A DNA stretch of 29,276 nucleotides from DATKSS01 sp049582065. Its GTDB lineage: Bacteria; Chloroflexota; Dormibacteria; Dormibacterales; Dormibacteraceae. The position numbers and the translations under genes are program-made. The DNA lies in the NCBI GenBank assembly GCA_049582065.1, contig JBAUTF010000093.1, forward strand, positions 1-29,276, in the 5' to 3' direction. Of the stretch, positions 23,636 to 29,276 are shown piece after piece (the first letter of the stretch is position 1; each line of letters opens with the position of its first letter). Under the pieces are notes generated by a model. It ran no database searches. It worked only from the letters and a program-made list of their open reading frames with translations, and was not told the DNA's origin.

Positions 23636-23655
23636 ATCATAGGCAAGATATCCCG
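23636..23655. promoter_or_regulatory. Divergent overlapping promoters of the two Tad transcripts
   Basis: Only 29 bases separate cpaB and tadE. On the minus strand TATGAT (23641-23636) stands nine bases before the cpaB GTG. On the plus strand CAAGAT (23644-23649) stands exactly six bases before the tadE GTG. The two hexamers are back to back, so the transcripts should compete or be controlled together. Neither start has a Shine-Dalgarno sequence. Confidence 0.5.
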
Positions 23656-24234
23656 GTGCCGCGCCCCCCTAACCCGACCCACCGACGCCCCAAGACACGC
23701 CAGCGTGGCCAGTCCATGGTCGAGTTCGCGCTCTCGTCCGTGGTGCTCTTGCTGCTGGTGGGCGGCCTGGTGGACATCGGACGGTCGGTCTTCATCAGCG
23801 AGGCGCTGTCCAACGCCGCGCGTGAGGGGGCCAGGCATGGTGCGTGGTTCAACGCCCCGACCGAGTCACATCCCTACCTTGACGACGCCCAGATCAAGGC
23901 GACCGTGGATGCGGAGCTGGCCGCGATCTCGCTTCCGGCAACGGTTCTGAAGAACCCCACCACGACCTGCCCGCTGACCACCGACGGCAACGCCGTTCAC
24001 AACCCGCCTTTCGTGAGCTCGGCCTACCCGACCACCGCGAACCAGTCCTGGCTCTACATCTGCTACAACAACACACCCGGCCTGGATTTCACCAGCCCGG
24101 CCACCAACCAGGCTCAGCTCGACCTGAACGTGATCGTGCTTTACGAGTACGGCCCGCTGACTCCCATCATCACCACCCAGTTCGGCCTGTTCCGGCTTGC
24201 CGCCAATGAGCACATGACGGTGCAGGGCAGCTGA
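23656..24234 (+). CDS. TadE-family pseudopilin (first copy)
   Basis: A 192-residue minor pseudopilin of the Tad system. A basic leader ends in RG-QSMVEFALSS, the classic site: Gly18 at -1, Glu23 at +5, followed by a 20-residue hydrophobic helix (VVLLLLVGGLVDIGRSVF) and SEALSNAAREGARHGAW, the TadE signature. The remaining 130 residues are an exported, Thr/Asn/Pro-rich domain with two Cys residues. Processing would need a prepilin peptidase, not encoded here. The stop overlaps the next ATG (TGATG). Confidence 0.92.
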   Translation: MPRPPNPTHRRPKTRQRGQSMVEFALSSVVLLLLVGGLVDIGRSVFISEALSNAAREGARHGAWFNAPTESHPYLDDAQIKATVDAELAAISLPATVLKNPTTTCPLTTDGNAVHNPPFVSSAYPTTANQSWLYICYNNTPGLDFTSPATNQAQLDLNVIVLYEYGPLTPIITTQFGLFRLAANEHMTVQGS

Positions 24235-24773
24235 TGAAGCGCGGTGACGGCCAGCGCTCGCAGGCGTTGATCGAGTTCGCCTTGATCTCGCCGGTTCTGC
24301 TTCTGCTCCTTTTCGGAATCGTCGACATCGGGCGCGCGATCTTCTACTACGACACTCTGAACCACGCTGCGCGAGAGGGGGCCCGGACGGCGGTGCGCGC
24401 GTCGAACCAGCTGCCGAAGAACTCTGATGTCCTGGCCACGGTCACGACCCAGCTGATCGGAGCCCGGGTCACGGAGCCTTGCCCCCAAGGGCCGATCACC
24501 TCCGCCACCCCTCCGGCGAACGCCGCGTGGCTTTATGTCACCGAGCCGAACCCGCCCGCGACGGTCGAGACTACGCCCCCTCCCAACGCGCCAGGAGGCG
24601 AGAATGCCGCCCTGGCGAGCGGATCGTGCAGCGCGGTCAACCCCGCGGGGGGAAACGCGCAGCTCCAGGTCACGCTTCGCTTCAACCTGGTCCTCATCAC
24701 ACCCGTGGTCGCCCAGGCGACCGCCAACCACATCGTGATCACCGCCGCAGCGATCTTCCGGACTGAGTACTGA
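24234..24773 (+). CDS. TadE-family pseudopilin (second copy)
   Basis: A 179-residue paralogue of the preceding gene, with QALIEFALISPVLLLLLFGI and DIGRAIFYYDTLNHAAREGAR. Glu14 is at +5 relative to a Ser9 at the cleavage position where Gly is usual, so processing may differ or use another site. The C-terminal exported part contains a Pro-rich stretch (PNPPATVETTPPPNAPGG) and a final strand region similar to the first copy. It is translationally coupled to it. Confidence 0.9.
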   Translation: MKRGDGQRSQALIEFALISPVLLLLLFGIVDIGRAIFYYDTLNHAAREGARTAVRASNQLPKNSDVLATVTTQLIGARVTEPCPQGPITSATPPANAAWLYVTEPNPPATVETTPPPNAPGGENAALASGSCSAVNPAGGNAQLQVTLRFNLVLITPVVAQATANHIVITAAAIFRTEY

Positions 24774-24779
24774 GCGGCC

Positions 24780-26765
24780 ATGCGAGCTTCATCCTCCCGC
24801 CGGCGCTGGGAGAAGGGCCAGGCGATCGTGCTGATCGCCGTCATGCTGGCGGTCGTCGTCGGGATGGCCGCCCTCGCGATCGACGGATCGAGGGCGTACG
24901 CCCTACGGCGAGATCTCCAGGCTGCGGTGGACGCGGCGGCCCTGGCAGCCGCGGACCGGCTGCAGCAATCGGACAGCTTCACCTCGGCCGAACAAGCGGC
25001 GTCCACGATCTTCGGCACCGACGCCCGCCTCTACGGCGCGCCCTCCTGCGCGCCCGGCTACGGGACGCCGGGCGCGTCGCCTTTCACGGTCACCTGCACC
25101 TATTCGGACGGGACCACCCTGACGGAGGTCGCCTCGGACCTGGGGCCGCAGGGCGGCCAGTTCACCCTCACCGCCGCCCGTTCGCTCGGGCTCCAGTTCG
25201 CCCGCATCCTGACCAACGGATCCAACCCCAGGATCGTCGCCACAGCATCCGGCGGCGTGGGCAATCTTCGCGACTCGCCGACGCTCGAAGCCCTGGACCC
25301 GGCGGGATGTGGCGGCGTGCCCGGCGCAGCGATCTCCGCACCCCCAGGCGGCACTCTGACCGTGGTCGGCGACGTGGTCTCAAATGGGGCGATCTCGCTC
25401 GGCTCGTCAACAGCAGCCGTCGCGGGTGACGTGTACGCGCGATGCCAGTCGTCGGTCCCGGGCGTAGTCAACGAGTGCTACCCGAGCGGCGATCCGACTC
25501 CCTGCACCTATCCCGACGTGGCCGGCGCGACCCGATCCGGCTTCCAGGCCGTGGATCCGGTCTACCCTCTCCCTGTGCTGGCCGGGGGCGCCCAGGCCAG
25601 GCCGGGGAGCAACGTGGTCCTTTCACCCGGCGTGTACGCATCCGATCCTTCGTTCGGATCCGGGCTCTGCTACTTCCTCTCTGGCGGCGTCTACAAGTGG
25701 CAGGGTGGATACACCAACAACGGCGCGTTCGTCTCCAACGAGCTCAGACCACCGGACGAGCCGAGTGTCTCCGACAACACCGAGGACGCCCCGCACCAGT
25801 TCTGGGACGTCGACGCCAACTGTTCGGGATCGGCCCAGGTGACGTCGGTGCCCGGAGCCAGAGGCATTCCCAACGGGACGTGGGCGTTCGTGCTGACGTC
25901 GACGCGGACGGACACCTACAACGGCTTGACATACGGGCGGGAGAGTGCGCCCTCCGTTTGTTACACGGTCTTCGTGAACGGCGGAGGCAGGAACGTGCAG
26001 ATCCAGGTCAGCAACGTTCCAGGCGCCACGGCTTACAACATCTACGCCGCGCCGAGCGGCTCGTGCAGCGGACCGTTCGGCCTCGCTGCGTCGCTGCCGG
26101 TGGTGGGCACCCCACAAAACAACTCCACCTTCTTTTGCCCCGTATTTTCCGGTCCAGGGTGCAGTCTCGGAAACGAGGCGATCGTCCTGGATGCGACCAT
26201 TCTCGGGCCGCCGTTCGCGCCGAACCCCCTGGCGATGCCAGGGGTCACCGGCTCGTTTCCGCCGTCCAGCGAGACGGCGCCCTTGAGGAACAACCTCGCG
26301 AACGACAACGCCGATCGGGCGACGCCGCCGGCCGGTGACCGTGCGAACGAGAACCAGTGCGACACGGTCGGCGGGACCCTGACCACCTGCCCAGGCGCAA
26401 TCACGCCCGGCGCCGTCGAGTACTACATCCCGAGCGGTGGCTGCATCAATGACAAGAGCAGCGGAGACAACTACCTGTTCAGCGGATACCAGTACGACTG
26501 GATGATGGTCTACGAGCCCGGCGCCGGCACCCCGCCGGCCAACACCTGCAGCAACTTCCTCGGTGCGGCGCGCGACTCAGCTTTGATCGGCCTCATCTAC
26601 ACGCCGTCCGCCGCGATCACGATTCAAAAAGCGTCGACGTTCAGGACCGACGAGGTCGGCGGGCTGATCGCCGACACGATCACATTCAGCGGCCAGCTGC
26701 CCACGATCCTCGGGGACACGGCCGACTACGGTCCAGTTCCGCCGGCCGGCCGGTTGACAGGCTAG
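24780..26765 (+). CDS. TadG-like Flp pilus assembly protein, large exported domain
   Basis: 661 residues. The N-terminus has the TadG pattern GQAIVLIAVMLAVVVGMAAL, then AIDGSRAYALRRDLQAAVDAAALAAA, that is, a membrane anchor with no Glu+5. The rest is predicted to lie outside the membrane, is rich in Gly, Pro, Ser, Asn and Cys, and has no von Willebrand motif that I can see. A middle stretch around SNVPGATAYNIYAAPSG looks like a fibronectin III-type strand pattern. The end (LIGLIYTPSAAITIQ, then GLIADTITFSG) is a repeat seen at the C-terminus of such TadG-like proteins, known from general experience and not searched. It ends 5 bases before the convergent cyclase gene. Confidence 0.85.
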   Translation: MRASSSRRRWEKGQAIVLIAVMLAVVVGMAALAIDGSRAYALRRDLQAAVDAAALAAADRLQQSDSFTSAEQAASTIFGTDARLYGAPSCAPGYGTPGASPFTVTCTYSDGTTLTEVASDLGPQGGQFTLTAARSLGLQFARILTNGSNPRIVATASGGVGNLRDSPTLEALDPAGCGGVPGAAISAPPGGTLTVVGDVVSNGAISLGSSTAAVAGDVYARCQSSVPGVVNECYPSGDPTPCTYPDVAGATRSGFQAVDPVYPLPVLAGGAQARPGSNVVLSPGVYASDPSFGSGLCYFLSGGVYKWQGGYTNNGAFVSNELRPPDEPSVSDNTEDAPHQFWDVDANCSGSAQVTSVPGARGIPNGTWAFVLTSTRTDTYNGLTYGRESAPSVCYTVFVNGGGRNVQIQVSNVPGATAYNIYAAPSGSCSGPFGLAASLPVVGTPQNNSTFFCPVFSGPGCSLGNEAIVLDATILGPPFAPNPLAMPGVTGSFPPSSETAPLRNNLANDNADRATPPAGDRANENQCDTVGGTLTTCPGAITPGAVEYYIPSGGCINDKSSGDNYLFSGYQYDWMMVYEPGAGTPPANTCSNFLGAARDSALIGLIYTPSAAITIQKASTFRTDEVGGLIADTITFSGQLPTILGDTADYGPVPPAGRLTG

Positions 26766-26770
26766 CTCGC

Positions 26771-29276
26771 CTAGCCGCTGACGGGCTCGGCTTCTGGCTC
26801 GGCCGGTGGAGCTTCGGCCGCGGCCGGCTCCCCGTTCTCGTCGTCCGGCTCGTTCCTCGTCTCCAGGTGGGCGAGCAGCCTGTGCACCGAGGCGACGGAC
26901 TTGGCGTCCTCGAGCTCCTCGTAGCGCTGGATGGCGCCTCTCCACGCGGCCCTGGCGTCGTCAATACGGCCGAGGCCCCACAAGGCATGCCCGCGAGCCG
27001 TCAGAGCGTCCGCGCGCTCGCTCGTCTGCTCGGCCGGGAGCAAGAGCAGCGCGGTCTCGATGAGCCGCTGCACTTCTTCGAAAGCGCCCACGGTGAGGGC
27101 GTTCTTGGCCGCCTGCGTCAGGAAGTGGGCGGTGCGGCTTGGGTCGGCTGCGGTGCCCGCCTGGTAGAGGTGGTAGCCGATCTCGTCAGCGTGCTGCTGC
27201 GCCGCCTTGCCGTACACGCGCTCCAGCGTGTCCGCGACGGCGAGGTGATAGGCCTGCAGGCGCGGCAGCGGCATCGGCGCCAGGACACGCTGGCGGACCA
27301 GGTCGTGCGCGAAGCGATATCGCACCGCGCCGATGCTGACCAGGAAGCGACCGCGAGTAGCCTCTTCGAGCGCGTCGCGCAGCTCGTGCCCGGACAGCTC
27401 GCCGAAAGCCTCGAGCAGGCCGATGTCGAAGTCGCGCCCGATGACCGCGGCCGCGACCAGCATCCGCTGCGCCGGCTCGCTCAGGCGCTCGATGCGCCGC
27501 CCGATGAGCCCGCGCACGCTCTGCGCCAGCTCGAGGTCCTCTTCCGTGAAGCTGCTCTGCGTGCGGCCCGTCCCGCCGAGCATGCTCTCGGACTCTGCCA
27601 TGTAGAGGGCTGAATACTCGACGAAGAGAGGGTTGCCTTCGGTGGCGGCCTGGATGCCCATCAGCTGGACCGGCGTGAGCGGCGTCTCCGAGGTGGCGGC
27701 GACGATCTTCGCGACGTCGGTGTCGGCCAGCGGGCCGAGCGTGATCCGCTGAGCGCGACGGCGGCGAAGGAGACGTGACAGCACGGTGGTGAACGGCCGC
27801 GCCGAGTCGAGCTCGGTGTCCCAGTACGTGCCCAGCACGACCATATGACTCCCGCTCACGCGCTCGGCGAGGTCGCGCAGGAGGAGGACGGTCGCGTCAT
27901 CCGCGAACTGCAGGTCGTCGATCACGATGAGCATCGGTTTCGAACCCTGCACCCCGGTGAGGAATTCGAAGATCGACTTGAAAAGGTGCTCCCGCAGCTT
28001 GTCCGCGGGGAGGCCTGGCGCCGAAGGCATGCCGCGGACCTTCTGTCGGAGGTTGGGCACCAGGTTCGCAAGCAGCGGGCCGTTGTGGCCGGCCGGCTCT
28101 TGCAGGGCCCTGACCGTGGATTTCGCGACCACGGATGCAAGCACCTCGCGGAACGGCGCGTACGGGAGGCCGCCCTGCTCGATGCATCGCCCGCTGTACA
28201 CCAGCCATCCCTTGGCTGCGGCCTCGCCGGCGACCTCGGCCGCGAGGCGCGAGGTGCCGATCCCTGGCGCGCCGGTGAGGAACACCAGGCCGCCCGTGCC
28301 GGTCTCGGCCCGGTCCAGCACCATCCGGATGTCGAGGCGCTCTTGCTCGCGATCGACGAACCCGTCGCCGGAGGGCAGGGCGTGGGCGGTCTCCCGCCTC
28401 TCGCCGGCCGTGACCTGGTGCAGTCGCCAGCGGTCGGGGAACCCCTTCAGCTTGTAGCGTCCGCGGTATTCGAACTTGATCTCGGACACGGGCCCGACCA
28501 GCTGGCGGACGACCTCGGAGACCAGGACCTCCCCACCGCGAGCTTTGCCGGCGACGCGCGCGGCGACGTTGACAGCGGCGCCGAATATGTCGCCGGCCTC
28601 CTCGACCACCTCACCGGTGTTCAAGCCGATCCGGATCTTCAGCTTCCGCTCGGGATTCTGCTTGCTGTACTCGGCGATCGCCTGCTGGATGTCGAGCGCG
28701 CACTCCACGCCGTGGCGCACGGATCCAAAGCTGATCATGTAGCCGTCGCCGAGACCCTTGATGCGACGTCCGGCGTGCTCGCCGATCTTCTCGTCGATCA
28801 CGGTCTCGTACGCCTTCATGATCTCGTGGGACTCGGTGAACCCGCGGGTGGACAGAAGGCGCGTCGATTCCTCGACGTCGGTGAACATGATGGTCACCGT
28901 GCCTTCGGTCTGCCCGACGGCCAGGCTTCCGATGATGGTCTCGGGGGTCAGTGGGGTGGCCGAGTTGACGGGCTGACCCAGGCCTTCGGCAACCTCGCGC
29001 AGGAGTCCCTGCGCGGCTCTGAAGCCGGCCTCACCCTGTGGGTAGCGGACCACCTGCAGCAGGCCGGATTCGACAGCCTGCCTGAGCTCGCGGCCGCCCG
29101 ATTCCTTGCTGATCTTGGTCTCGGCGGCGTACTCGCTGCCCTTGAGCTCGGCGCCCTCGAACGCCTGGGTCAGGGCGGGGGCCATGCGCAGGTTCAGGTT
29201 GTGCTTGGTCAGGACGCTCTCGATCACGGCCTGTATGCGGCGCGACGCGCCGACCGGGCTGGCCCCCTCGGCACGC
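26771..29276 (-). CDS. Class III adenylate cyclase / AAA ATPase / TPR-like signalling protein (probably 5'-truncated)
   Basis: A large multidomain protein. A GTG at 29227 gives 818 residues, but the frame stays open to the window edge and the extra residues (GASRRIQAVIESVLTKHNL) look like continuous helix, so the start is probably outside. A class III cyclase domain spans about residues 108-270 (counted from 29227). It has metal-binding Asp117 (MFTDVEEST) and Asp161 (KGLGDGYMISF), the adenine-type Lys, and the NVAAR transition-state segment, so it is likely active on ATP. An NB-ARC/AAA-type ATPase domain follows (about 300-560): the Walker A reads GAPGIGTS, with Thr325 where Lys is expected, and Walker B is LIVIDDLQFAD. 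Helical TPR-like repeats (about 690-790) and an acidic Pro-rich tail end the protein. The layout is that of LuxR/MalT-like cyclase-ATPase regulators without a visible DNA-binding domain. Confidence 0.85.
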   Translation of the reverse strand, partial: RAEGASPVGASRRIQAVIESVLTKHNLNLRMAPALTQAFEGAELKGSEYAAETKISKESGGRELRQAVESGLLQVVRYPQGEAGFRAAQGLLREVAEGLGQPVNSATPLTPETIIGSLAVGQTEGTVTIMFTDVEESTRLLSTRGFTESHEIMKAYETVIDEKIGEHAGRRIKGLGDGYMISFGSVRHGVECALDIQQAIAEYSKQNPERKLKIRIGLNTGEVVEEAGDIFGAAVNVAARVAGKARGGEVLVSEVVRQLVGPVSEIKFEYRGRYKLKGFPDRWRLHQVTAGERRETAHALPSGDGFVDREQERLDIRMVLDRAETGTGGLVFLTGAPGIGTSRLAAEVAGEAAAKGWLVYSGRCIEQGGLPYAPFREVLASVVAKSTVRALQEPAGHNGPLLANLVPNLRQKVRGMPSAPGLPADKLREHLFKSIFEFLTGVQGSKPMLIVIDDLQFADDATVLLLRDLAERVSGSHMVVLGTYWDTELDSARPFTTVLSRLLRRRRAQRITLGPLADTDVAKIVAATSETPLTPVQLMGIQAATEGNPLFVEYSALYMAESESMLGGTGRTQSSFTEEDLELAQSVRGLIGRRIERLSEPAQRMLVAAAVIGRDFDIGLLEAFGELSGHELRDALEEATRGRFLVSIGAVRYRFAHDLVRQRVLAPMPLPRLQAYHLAVADTLERVYGKAAQQHADEIGYHLYQAGTAADPSRTAHFLTQAAKNALTVGAFEEVQRLIETALLLLPAEQTSERADALTARGHALWGLGRIDDARAAWRGAIQRYEELEDAKSVASVHRLLAHLETRNEPDDENGEPAAAEAPPAEPEAEPVSG

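Overview
The window is a GC-rich, densely packed bacterial chromosome segment. It carries housekeeping genes in an order resembling that of Gram-positive and related 'Terrabacteria' lineages: tig, clpP, clpX, valS, mreBCD, mrdA, rodA, rplU, rpmA, obgE, nadD, rsfS. GTG and TTG starts are common, several genes look leaderless, there is a Tad (Flp) pilus locus, and many proteins have long charged or proline-rich tails. A member of the Chloroflexota / Candidatus Dormibacterota neighbourhood, or a deep actinobacterial relative, fits best. This is inference from style and gene order; no rRNA or marker search was possible.

Layout. (1) 1-691: 3' end of a class A penicillin-binding protein. (2) 711-4254: proteostasis block with trigger factor, ClpP, a 64-residue free-standing ClpX-type zinc finger, and ClpX. 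(3) 4262-7797: a short-chain dehydrogenase, then valyl-tRNA synthetase behind a structured leader of about 170 nt. (4) 7873-11939: four overlapping or adjacent membrane-protein genes that look like divergent membrane-arm subunits of a complex I / group 4 hydrogenase type machine, with no hydrophilic subunits beside them. (5) 12012-17423: the elongasome operon mreB, mreC, mreD, PBP2 and rodA, with 4-nt overlaps from mreC onward. (6) 17396-20485: rplU, rpmA, obgE, nadD, rsfS, linking ribosome assembly and NAD synthesis. (7) 20657-26765: a divergently transcribed Tad locus. The minus strand carries cpaB, tadB, tadC and an HspR-like MerR regulator; the plus strand carries two tadE genes and a TadG-like gene. 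(8) 26771 to the right edge: a class III adenylate cyclase / AAA ATPase / TPR-like signalling protein on the minus strand, probably truncated by the window edge.

Most notable: the independent ClpX-type zinc-binding microprotein between clpP and clpX; a 43-nt hairpin repeat, in opposite orientations before valS and obgE, whose stems differ by compensatory base changes; a possible valine-rich leader peptide before valS; a recurrent -10-like hexamer placed 6-9 nt before GTG or TTG starts; the absence of any canonical start codon for the conserved N-terminus of Obg; the isolated complex I-like membrane cluster; and an HspR-like regulator one base behind tadC. I saw no tRNA or rRNA genes, CRISPR arrays, insertion sequences or phage genes.
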